The notes beneath the pieces are model-generated. The model was not told the DNA's origin, did not search any database, and saw only the letters and a program-made list of their open reading frames with translations. From Streptomyces sp. F001 (GTDB lineage: Bacteria; Actinomycetota; Actinomycetes; Streptomycetales; Streptomycetaceae), in NCBI RefSeq assembly GCF_004187715.1, contig NZ_QZWF01000001.1, positions 992,001-1,056,000 on the forward strand: 64,000 bases of DNA. The letters run 5' to 3'. The position numbers and the translations under genes are program-made. Positions 56,401-63,800 of the stretch are shown here, piece after piece; the first letter of the stretch is position 1, and each line of letters opens with the position of its first letter.

Positions 56401-56609
56401 CGTTCGATGCTGACGTCGGTCGCGGTGATGCCGGTGATGCGGCGGCCGCCGTCGATGCGGACGTTCTCCGGGGTGAGGCCGTGCGGGGCCTTGCCGAGGA
56501 AGGTGACCGTCAGGAGCAGGCCGTCGTCGCTGACCTCGACGGCGTCGACTCCGTTGAGCTGGGCCGCTCTCACCTTGTTCCGGCGGGATGCGGTGGTGCC
56601 GGTGGTCAT
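53475..56609 (-). CDS. Baseplate J-like assembly protein
   Basis: Largest intact baseplate gene, 1044 residues. The N-terminal domain (about 1-125) has Ig-like strands. Then comes VIDYTARDYDTIRKLLLDRL with NPADLGTTLVELLAYTGDQI and QQDAVATEAYLDTA, the hallmark of baseplate J/gp6-type wedge proteins. The C-terminal half has RLALRFGDGRHGARPTPGAR, RIHYRLGGGSAGNVGAEAIN and AVTAEDYAALASALPGVQRA, as in phage P2 gpJ relatives. A 34-bp interspersed repeat lies inside (55182-55215). Its ATG overlaps the gp25 stop as ATGA. Confidence 0.9.
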   Translation of the reverse strand: MTTGTTASRRNKVRAAQLNGVDAVEVSDDGLLLTVTFLGKAPHGLTPENVRIDGGRRITGITATDVSIEREDDPELDDRLYVTLDRAGDTSRYRLCLVETDPYGRPGTEPFRGFDQRYHSASFSFRPDCPTPFDCKDDHSEEPAFPAAPVIDYTARDYDTIRKLLLDRLALTTPDWAERNPADLGTTLVELLAYTGDQISYQQDAVATEAYLDTARRRVSVRRHVRLIDYAMHDGCTARAYVTVETAGDHTLAPGTYRFASVDVRALDPHDRPEPGTVIGDGDLADLDERGSVEVFEPVVAADRLELRVAHNAIRLWTWGGEACALPKGATSATLRDEWVDPETCRERRLDLKPGDLLVLEEVKGPRTGTPGDADPSHRQAVRLTSVLPAVDRIEDQPVLEVTWAAQDALRFPFCLSTHGGRDCLPIDDVTLARGNVVLVDHGRSLPAPETVTVPPEPAVVTPCDLPPASGRGYPHLASPAFACADRTEGNAPARLINFLTDRAESGDALTPDDVRELFDVVGLAATTRAGLGLERAGQRHERVVPGTAYAQATALRTLLAQSVYPGVRPRFRPVLGRAPVAQAVPFPDSRSVAAGQAERIAAIPARVRQRLVELWRSARDRDGLGDEEISELAVIYGLKILERLELRLHPVRALRELLHRSDQLLDAKLRRTEVLTARARAGTVLDGHIAWEIAHSWGPAYAAGLHPDEPVLRGSATGALTQDPRRALPAVRLQDGDEVWEPRRDLLDSAPRDRHFVGELEDDGRLALRFGDGRHGARPTPGARLRIHYRLGGGSAGNVGAEAINHLVVADDCAAPPAAVVRNPLPATGGTEPEPVEQVRQLAPLDLRRTRLRAVTAEDYAALASALPGVQRAAAELRWTGSVQEAHIAVDAFGDGTPSDELLAAVAQSLETYRRIGHDLVVGPARLVPLDIALTVCAAPGHQHGQILAELYRVLGAGPRGFFHPDALTFGEPVRLSRLVAVAAAVPGVESVHVTRLRRLFEQDRGEREDGVLRLGPLEIATCDNDPDRPENGRLAISLGGAR
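55182..55215 (+). repeat. Interspersed repeat, copy C, inside a CDS
   Basis: ATGGGGGTACCCCCGGCCGG then AGGCTGGGGGAAGG, a shorter variant of the element at 50764-50805. It encodes part of the stretch PPASGRGYPHLASP in the J-like protein. Confidence 0.65.
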
Positions 56610-56983
56610 GCGGCCCTCCCTGCGAAGACGTCGTCGCGGCGGGTGCCGGTGGCGCGGACGACGTACGACAGATACACCCGGACGACGGTGTCCTCACCGA
56701 CCACGTCGAGGGCCTCCACCTCGATGAGGCCGCCGAGCCAGCGCTGCAGGGCAGCCTGGACGGACAGCTCGAGGGTGTTGATCAGCTCAGGGCTGTTCGG
56801 AGCGAAGACCAGGTCGAGGAGCCCGCAGCCGAAGTCGGGGCGCATGACGCGCTCGCCTGGGCTGGTGAACAGGAGTTGCTCGATCAGGTCGTGGACGTGG
56901 TCGCCGTGCCGGGCGTGGGCGGTGCGGCCGCGGCGGTCGGCGCGGAAGGGGAAGGCGATGTCGGTGGTTTTCGTGGCGCTCAT
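56606..56983 (-). CDS. gp25/gpW-like baseplate wedge protein
   Basis: 125 residues of the gp25/lysozyme-like baseplate family. It has the pattern ATKTTDIAFPFRADRRGRT, then HVHDLIEQLLFTSPGERVMR and PDFGCGLLDLVFAPNS, the conserved EPR-like region (GERVMRPDFG), ending with a strand-rich tail. In phage T4 and the CIS this protein starts sheath assembly on the wedge. ATG 56983 was chosen because it overlaps the PAAR-like stop as ATGA; upstream codons are unrelated to the family. Confidence 0.92.
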   Translation of the reverse strand: MSATKTTDIAFPFRADRRGRTAHARHGDHVHDLIEQLLFTSPGERVMRPDFGCGLLDLVFAPNSPELINTLELSVQAALQRWLGGLIEVEALDVVGEDTVVRVYLSYVVRATGTRRDDVFAGRAA

Positions 56984-57315
56984 CGGACGGTGACCTTTCG
57001 CTGCGCGGCCTGGACGACGGGCGGTCCCTGCGGCACCAGGGCCGCGGTGAGGCACTGGGCCGCGGAGGTGTCGAGCAGCACGGGCGCGCCGTCGACCGTG
57101 ACGCCGGTGCTGTCGGCGGTCCAGCGGACCGAGACGCAGGGCAGGGGCACACCGTCGACGGTGTGCGGGCAGCCGGTGACCACATAGCTGTGGGCGGCCG
57201 TGGCGACGGGGACACCGTCGCTGAACACGGCCCCGGCCGGTGTGGTGGCGGCGGTGACGCGGCCGCCGTGCGGGCAGCCGATCACGGCACCGGCGTCGAG
57301 CAGACTCGCGGACAA
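56980..57315 (-). CDS. PAAR-like spike tip protein
   Basis: 111 residues, conical-tip candidate. It has two CPHGG-type motifs (IGCPHGGRV and VTGCPHTVDGVPLPC), giving Cys/His ligands for the single metal expected at a PAAR apex. The TTG at 57315 follows GGGGGAG, and the protein begins LSASLLDAGAVIG. It lies between the gpV-like spike and gp25 genes, as in other CIS loci. The motif spacing differs from canonical PAAR, hence PAAR-like. Confidence 0.82.
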   Translation of the reverse strand: MSASLLDAGAVIGCPHGGRVTAATTPAGAVFSDGVPVATAAHSYVVTGCPHTVDGVPLPCVSVRWTADSTGVTVDGAPVLLDTSAAQCLTAALVPQGPPVVQAAQRKVTVR

Positions 57316-57335
57316 CGTGTTTACTCCCCCGTCTT

Positions 57336-57872
57336 CTATCGCTTCGAGAGCACGGTCAACTGGCCCTCGTTGATGGTCACTTCGCGGCCGCGCAGAACGA
57401 TCTCGGCGCCCGCGCCGGTCGCGATGACCACGGCCTCCTCGGTGATACGGATGTAGGCGCCGCCCTTGGCCCGGAGCAGGATCCCCTCGTCGGTTCCGGG
57501 CGTGTCACTCATGACGAGCTTGTGCGCCAGGGGCGTCTGGACGACGACCGGCTTGTTCGCCGCGTTCGCCCGGAGCTCGCGGCGCGCGTCGGGCGGCAGT
57601 TCCTCGGCGGCACCCCACCAGCACCCGGTCCACACCGGGAAGCTCGGGTCGCCCTGTTCGAACTCCACCCACACTCCGGTGCCGGGCGGCGGTACGACGA
57701 ACTGTCCCGACTCGGGTCCGGTGAACGGCAGGCAGGGCAGCGCCCACGTCGACGGCTCGCCGCCGAGGACGTCCGGGACCTCGACGGTGATCCGGCCGAT
57801 GCGCAGCGGGTCGTCGTTGTCGACGACCCGGCCGCGGTACTTGCCGAGGTAGCGATTGCTGGGTGCCGCCAT
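57336..57872 (-). CDS. gpV-like spike/baseplate assembly protein
   Basis: 178 residues. The OB-fold part (YLGKYRGRVVDNDDPLRIGR, ITVEVPDV, LPFTGPESGQFVVPPPGTGV, WVEFEQGDPSFPVWTGCWWG) matches gpV/gp5 N-domains. A C-terminal beta-strand series (LVMSDTPGTDEGILLRAKGG) would form the start of the needle. ATG 57872 follows AGGAG. It is shorter than full VgrG proteins because hub and spike are separate genes here, as in phage tails and extracellular CIS. Confidence 0.9.
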   Translation of the reverse strand: MAAPSNRYLGKYRGRVVDNDDPLRIGRITVEVPDVLGGEPSTWALPCLPFTGPESGQFVVPPPGTGVWVEFEQGDPSFPVWTGCWWGAAEELPPDARRELRANAANKPVVVQTPLAHKLVMSDTPGTDEGILLRAKGGAYIRITEEAVVIATGAGAEIVLRGREVTINEGQLTVLSKR

Positions 57873-57902
57873 GGGGAACTGCTCCTGCTGGTCTCTGGGT
57901 GG

Positions 57903-59042
57903 TTACGGCCGGACGTGGGTGCTGCGGGCTTCCAGGCCCTCGCGGGAGAGGGTGAAGTTCTGCTGGAACGAGCCCGGGCGCAGGTTGTGCGTCACGGACT
58001 TGACGTAGTAGTCGCCGTCGTACGCCCGTCCCGCGCCGCGTACGCCGACGAGCCGGCGCGGCTGGAGGAGGTAGCCGTGCCGGTTGACATCGAGGGAGCC
58101 GGAACCGGAGACGACGTCGGCGGAGGTCGCGGCGCGGGCGAGCAGCTCGGCCTCGGCCTGCCCGCGTTGCTGCTTGGCGGTGCCGGACAGGGTGCGGCGC
58201 TTGAGGGCCGGGGTGGGCCGCTTGCCGAGAGGCGGGCGCAGCGGGCTGATCGGCGGCTGCGGGAGGAGGGTGGACAGCCGGGTGTCCGGGTCCTGCCAGC
58301 GGGCCTGCGGCTCCTCGCGGGCGGTGCCGTCGTAGGCGAAGGTCAGCTGGTCGACGGTGGAGTTGGCGTCCATGTTGACGTTGAGGGCGTGCTGGCGGAT
58401 GCCGAGGCGGACCTCCGGACCCCAACGGGCGGAGGACTGGCCGGGGTGGGGCCCTGGCTCCAGGTAGAAGGTGTAGCCGTTGGCGCGGGCGAGCTCGGTG
58501 ACGTACTGGAGGTCGGTGCCGGTCTGGTAGTGCACGCGGAGGTCCTGGTGCGGGGGCTGGGCCACCGTCTCCGTGTAGACGTCGGGGCGGATGCCGTAGT
58601 CGGAGTAGCGGCGCAGGATGGCCAGCACCCGCTCGGAGGGCCGCAGGTTGGGGTAGCGGGTGGTCCGCTCCTCCAGGTCCATGAGGAGGGTGAGGTCCTC
58701 GCCGGTGACGGTGAGGGTCGAGTGGCCGGGCTGGTTGCTGGCGCCGACCTCGTGCCGTACGACCAGGCCGTCGAAGAGCACGTCGGAGGTGCCCCTGACG
58801 GTGACGGTGACGATGAGGCGGGTCTTCGGGTCGAAGAAGCCCTCGGGCAGCAGCCGCCGGCTGATGAGGCCGTTCTTGGTGAGGTCGAAGGCCAGCTGGA
58901 AGCCGCTGCGCTCACCGGCGGTGGCGGTGATCTGGGCGGACAGCAGGGCCTCGGTGACCTCGACGGGGACGGGCCGGGCGAGCTTGGGCCCCATGAGGAG
59001 CGTGATGTGCACGGGGCCCTGCCCCACGGGCAGATCAAACAC
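57903..59042 (-). CDS. gpD-like tail hub protein
   Basis: 379 residues of the late control D/VgrG-N family that forms the trimeric hub above the spike. Visible are strand-rich blocks (LARPVPVEVTEALLSAQITA, RLIVTVTVRGTSDVLFDGLV), the conserved DLRVHYQTGTDLQYVTELAR (early folding helix), and YLLQPRRLVGVRG near the end. GTG at 59042 overlaps the LysM gene by eight bases. It is adjacent to the gpV-like spike, as expected for hub plus spike. Confidence 0.88.
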   Translation of the reverse strand: MFDLPVGQGPVHITLLMGPKLARPVPVEVTEALLSAQITATAGERSGFQLAFDLTKNGLISRRLLPEGFFDPKTRLIVTVTVRGTSDVLFDGLVVRHEVGASNQPGHSTLTVTGEDLTLLMDLEERTTRYPNLRPSERVLAILRRYSDYGIRPDVYTETVAQPPHQDLRVHYQTGTDLQYVTELARANGYTFYLEPGPHPGQSSARWGPEVRLGIRQHALNVNMDANSTVDQLTFAYDGTAREEPQARWQDPDTRLSTLLPQPPISPLRPPLGKRPTPALKRRTLSGTAKQQRGQAEAELLARAATSADVVSGSGSLDVNRHGYLLQPRRLVGVRGAGRAYDGDYYVKSVTHNLRPGSFQQNFTLSREGLEARSTHVRP

Positions 59043-59400
59043 GCCGGTCCCCCCGGGGGAAGCCGCCCGCGAGCGGCACGTCGATGGTCCGGCCCGCCTC
59101 GTCGGTCAACTCGCGTGGATCCAGTACGGGGTTGGCGTCGGCGATCTGCCACCACTGGGCGGGGTCTCCGTAGTACCGCTGCCCGAGCAGATCGGGGCGG
59201 TCGCCGGCGGCGACGGTGTGCTCCTGGGTGTCGCCGCCGTCCAGTGGTGGCAGCAACCGCCGCTTGATGTACCGGACTTCGGTCCCGTCGGGCCCGCGGT
59301 GGATCCCGATCTCGGCATCGTGGTAGCGGCTGGTGCGCGGGTACGGGTGGGCGCCCGGTATCGCGTCCAGTGCGCTCTCGTACGGCTCGATGTCGGCCAT
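59035..59400 (-). CDS. LysM-like tail protein X
   Basis: 121 residues with a C-terminal LysM-type domain (EHTVAAGDRPDLLGQRYYGD, then PAQWWQIADANPVLDP), like gpX of P2 and small LysM proteins of CIS. These link tube and hub. The N-terminal 50 residues are family-variable. ATG 59400 lies 10 bp after the tube-protein stop, and the 3' end overlaps the hub gene by eight bases. Confidence 0.85.
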   Translation of the reverse strand: MADIEPYESALDAIPGAHPYPRTSRYHDAEIGIHRGPDGTEVRYIKRRLLPPLDGGDTQEHTVAAGDRPDLLGQRYYGDPAQWWQIADANPVLDPRELTDEAGRTIDVPLAGGFPRGDRRV

Positions 59401-59410
59401 GGTGTGCTGC

Positions 59411-60097
59411 TCAGCCCCTTCCGATCACAGCGTTGGTTCCGGTGAGTCCGAGCGAGCCCGCACTGCCGCCGCGCGCCGCTGCAGCGAGGCGCTCCTTCTG
59501 CGCGAGGTGCGCCATGTACAGGTCGGCGCCGCGGTGGCCGACGGGCAGGTCGCTGACGGTGAGGATCTTCATGCCGATGCTCAGTGAGGCGCGGATCGGA
59601 TTGAGGTTCACGTCGAAGGCGGACTCGTTGACGGAGAGCTCGGTGAGCCGCACGGGCATGACCCGTTTGCTTCCCCACGTGAACAGCGTCAGCGGCATCT
59701 CGATCGGGCTGATCTCGATGGTGCCCTTCTGCGACAGCCTGCTCGCGGCGCGGAGTTGGGCGACGGTCGGCTGCACCAGCATTTCGAGGGTCGCGAGCTG
59801 CGGGTGGATGCCGTCGGGCGCGGCGATCTCGAACTGGTCGGTGGCGTCGATTTCTGCCGTGAACTTCCAGGTCTCCTGGGCGGGGCCCTTGAGCCGGAGG
59901 GCCTCATTGCGGTCCCCGCTCCCGGTCCCGCCGCCTCCGGCGTCGCCGCTGTCGCCGGCGGACTGGGGGGCGACGCTGCGCTCCAGGGTGTCCGGGTTGA
60001 ACTGCAGCACGATGATCCGCTGGGGAGTGCCGGTGTCGGGGTTGACTACGACTATTCCGGAGCGGATGGGTTTGGGGATGTCGGCGTAGCGGGTCAA
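59411..60097 (-). CDS. CIS tube-adaptor protein
   Basis: 228 residues matching the N-terminal domain of CIS tube initiator proteins. The key pattern is RIIVLQFNPDTLERSVAPQ, followed by WKFTAEIDATDQF and EISPIEMPLTLFTWG, then RLTELSVNESAFDVNLNPIR. A Gly-rich insert (about residues 47-65) is unusual. TTG at 60097 follows AGGTGAGG and gives LTRYADIPKP. The gene lies 43 bp after the immunity candidate. Confidence 0.85.
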   Translation of the reverse strand: MTRYADIPKPIRSGIVVVNPDTGTPQRIIVLQFNPDTLERSVAPQSAGDSGDAGGGGTGSGDRNEALRLKGPAQETWKFTAEIDATDQFEIAAPDGIHPQLATLEMLVQPTVAQLRAASRLSQKGTIEISPIEMPLTLFTWGSKRVMPVRLTELSVNESAFDVNLNPIRASLSIGMKILTVSDLPVGHRGADLYMAHLAQKERLAAAARGGSAGSLGLTGTNAVIGRG

Positions 60098-60140
60098 TGG
60101 ACCTCACCTCTCGGAAACAGGACGATCATGGTGGCGCCGA

Positions 60141-60854
60141 CTATCTGAGCCGTGCGGCCAGACGACGCCGGAGTGGCTGGTAGTCGTATCCGGGAAAAAG
60201 TTCGGGAAACACCGTCAGCATGTCGCTGAGCCGCCTACCGGTCTCCCCGAAGTCATCACCCCGCAACGACACGTCCGTGAAGAGGTACTGCCAACCGAAG
60301 GTGCCTTTCGTCACACGCAGCGTTTCCATGTAGCCGCGGTAGTCCAGGTCCAGCTTCCAGGCCCCTCGCCGACCGTGATCGAACCAGATCTCGGGGTTTG
60401 TCACGCCGGGTAGTACGCGTACGGCGGCCAGCGTTCCCACACCGCTGTCCGGTGTGCCGTCGATGGTCCGGAGCTGGTACATGAGATGCGGGTCGTCGAT
60501 CGGTGACTCCCTCCAGCCCAGTTCCGGCGGCGCCTGCTCGATCTCCAATTGGACACTCGCGATGTGGAACTCGCCCGAAATGAAGGGGTACTCCTCCGTG
60601 GTCCGCCAGGAACTGCCTATTCCACCGAACCGTGTGTACGTCTCATGGAAGGACGCGTCGAGGTGGATATCGTAGTCCTCGGCGATCTCGCTCATGGCCG
60701 CCGACGCATCGCCCAGAGTGTCGTCGATCGGGTCGTTGTACTCCTTGTACACATGGATCGCCGGAGAGTTCCTCAACTCTGCGAGGACACCCAGCCACAG
60801 GTTTTCCTGGGGAGTGAGAGAAGTCATTCCTGGTTCCGTTCCGTAGGTGCGCAT
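60141..60854 (-). CDS. Unknown protein beside the effector, immunity candidate
   Basis: 237 residues, no signal peptide or membrane helix. It has aromatic and acidic residues throughout (YDIHLDASFHETYTRFGG, YPFISGEFHIASVQLEI, RGYMETLRVTKGTFGW). I recognise no family. It begins three bases after the stop of the nuclease-like effector and is the only gene between it and the structural genes, the usual place for an immunity protein. Its composition looks less GC-biased than its neighbours. ATG 60854 has a weak GGAAA site; an alternative start is at MTSLTPQ, nine codons on. Confidence 0.7.
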   Translation of the reverse strand: MRTYGTEPGMTSLTPQENLWLGVLAELRNSPAIHVYKEYNDPIDDTLGDASAAMSEIAEDYDIHLDASFHETYTRFGGIGSSWRTTEEYPFISGEFHIASVQLEIEQAPPELGWRESPIDDPHLMYQLRTIDGTPDSGVGTLAAVRVLPGVTNPEIWFDHGRRGAWKLDLDYRGYMETLRVTKGTFGWQYLFTDVSLRGDDFGETGRRLSDMLTVFPELFPGYDYQPLRRRLAARLR

Positions 60855-60857
60855 TGC

Positions 60858-63800
60858 TCAGTTTCCGAAGGTGAGCTTGCCACCAGCCTTCCTGATCAGC
60901 TCGACCACCTTTTGCCGCTCCTGGTGGTTCCTGCCGCTCTGCGCACCGTTGGTTCCGAGGTCCTCCCCGGATTCCAGCGCGGCCGCCAGTTCCGTCGCGT
61001 TGTTGAACTTCTGTCCGTTCGCCTTCCGTTTCCTGGCCAGCATCACGATGACCTGGGAGAAGTAGTCCGAGATTTCGGGCAGTACCTCTTGCAGCTGACC
61101 TTGGGTGGTCTTGTTCACATTCACCTTGCGGCGCCTGGCCGAAGTGCTCAGATCAACCGGCTCGGGCTTTTCGAAGGATCCGGGCCAATTGTCGATCTCG
61201 TCGTCTCGCTTCCAGTGCCCTCCCTCGGCCTTGTAGCTGCCCCAGTGCACATGGACGGACTTCGGGAATCCGGGATAACCAGCGTGGTACTCGATCTTCC
61301 TGACGTCGTACCAGACCATCTTCTGCAAATTGGCCGGCAGTTTGTGATTGCCCAGAGACTTCCCGTCGTCTCCTGTCTTTCCGACGGCCAGTGCCGCAGG
61401 GTGCTCGACCTTTTCCACATCCTTGTTCTCTGATTTCCTGGCGGGCACCAGGTTCGAGGTGGTGGCGTGGCCGCCGAGCCGCGCGGGCAGCATGTGCATA
61501 CGGACCCAGTTGGACTTCCGGGCATCGACGGTCAGTTTGTCCCAGCCCAGGGGCGAGACTTTCTGCCGCTCGCCCATGTCGGTGCCCTTCGGCGTGTCCT
61601 GCTGGATGTAGTGAGCTCTGAACTCGGCTGCCAGCGGACCGTCCGCGAAGGGCGGAAGGATCGTCGGCGGCAAGGGGGGTACGTCCGCGACCGACCCCCT
61701 GGCCTCGAGCAGTTCGGCCAGCTCTTCCATGTGCTGCTTGAGCCTGTTCAGCTCCCGTTCGAAGGCCGCGTCACCTGCCTTTCCGACGAACACAGGGGTG
61801 CCGTAGTCAGGCAGTTTGCTGGACCGGTCCTCACGCACGGAGTTCGGGAGGCTGTCCTGTGCGCTCTCCACCACGTCGTACTGGGCCCTGGCCGCTTTGA
61901 GCGCCCGCTCCTGTTCGGCGAAGCGATCGGGGTCGGACTCCCTGAGCAGGTCGTTCTCCTTGGCCCAGCCGCCGAAGAATTTGCTCATGGCCTGGGGAGT
62001 GCTCCGGACGGTCAGATCGGCCCTCCGGCCCTTGCCGTTGAACAGCAGGGTGTGCAGCTCTCCGTCGTCCGTGCGGAAACGCACCGTGGGAAGGTCGTAG
62101 TCCTTCCTGCCCTCCGGCTCCGGCTGCCGGCCCCGGTCCCGCGTCCCGTCCCGGTCCCTGTCCCGGTCCCGTGTCCGGTCCCTCTCCTGCCGGCGCCGCC
62201 ACTGGTCGCGCAGTCGCCGCAGCCGGTCGTTCAGCCTGTCGCCGACCTTGCGCCGGGCCTTGCCGAAGAGCTTGCCGACGGCGCGGCGGGCCCTGTGGAC
62301 AGCCGACTTGACGGTCTGGCGGGCGCGCCGGACGCGGTTGCCGGGGCGGCGGTCCTTGTCACGATCCCGGCCGGTGTCCCGGCGGCGGTCGTCGGCGCGC
62401 TTGTCGTCGGGGCGACGGTCGTCCGTGCGGCGCCTGTCCCCCGCACGGCGCCTGTCGTCCTGGCGGCGGGAGTCGTCCCTACGCCTGTCGCCGGGGCGAC
62501 CCCGCCCGGGGCCGCGACTGTCCGTACGCCCTGTGTCGGGGCGGCGGCGCGACGGGGCGTCGGGGCCGTCGTCCTTGTCGGTGCGCGTGCGCCGCTCCGC
62601 GTCCCGTATCCGCCTGCGGGCCGCGTTCACATCGCGGCCCTCCTCGCGGCGCCGCTCGTCGTCGCGGCGCTTCTTCGGGCGGGTGGTGTGCGAGGGGCGC
62701 TTCTTCTCCGGGGCGGAGCGCTTGCCGGGGCGTGGCCTCGTCGGTGGGCGGGACTTGTTGTCCGTGGATGGCTTGCGCGGCGTCGGACGGTCGTCGTCGC
62801 GGTCGGTCGGGCGGGCCGGGTCCGGTGACCGGTCGTTGGTCGTGGGTGCGGGTTCCTGGTCCTTGGGCTTGCCCGGAGCGTTCGGCTGTGCGGGCGGTGC
62901 GTCGGAGCCGTCCGGCTTGTCCTTCTTCTTGCGGAGGTTCTTCAGCATGTCGCCGAGCTTGTCGGCCACCTTGCCCATGAACCTGCCGACGCCCTCGATC
63001 AGGAACTCGTAGATCAGCTCGAGCAGGGCGACGACACCGGCCGCCACCGCCTTCGCGAAGGGCAGGGCGCCGTTGCCGCTCTTGACCGACTTCAGGAAGT
63101 CCATGAACAGGCCGAAGGCGGCGAGGATCTCGCTCAGCGCGCCCCATGCCGTCTTCAGGGCGTCGATGATCGCCATGACCCAGCCGGCCCCGGGGATCAG
63201 CTTCGCGACGACCTTCTCCACGACCAGCACACCGATGATGACCGGGAGTTGGGGCAGCGCCTCGTCCCACGCCATCTGAGCCATCTGCTCGACGGTCACC
63301 CCGCCGGAGACCAGCTCCTGGAAGTCCTCCATCGGGATGCCGATGACCTCCTGGACCTTCTGGTTGAACCAGGCCTTCACCGCGCTGGTGACCTCGTTGA
63401 AGAGGTGCTCCCTGGCACCGGTGTCCGCGGCGGCCCCCGCCTTGCTGATCCAGTCGCCGGGGTCGGAGACGATGTCGTTGAAGATGGCGGCCCATTCACC
63501 GAGGCCCTCCACCACGGCGGCGCCGAACTCCAGCGCACCGACGGTGGCGGTCTCGGCGACCTCGACGGCCGCCAGCATCCCGGTCTCCAGGACGTCGAGC
63601 CCCGCGAGCAGCGCCCCGCACAGGCCGTCGAGCAGCTTCCCCGCGATCTCCTTGAGCCCGTCCGCGATCTGGTTGACCTTGTCCACGGCCCAGTCGCGCG
63701 CACCGTCGATGGTGTTGCGCCACTTGTCGCGCATCGCCGGGTAGTCGGCGAGGAGTTCGTCACCGAGGGCGATCAGCGCGTCCGCGAACTTGTTGATCTT

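Noticed and set aside
62110..62940. CRISPR-like or tandem DNA repeat in the effector gene
   Set aside because: The repetition follows from Arg/Asp codons; there are no regular repeat-spacer units.
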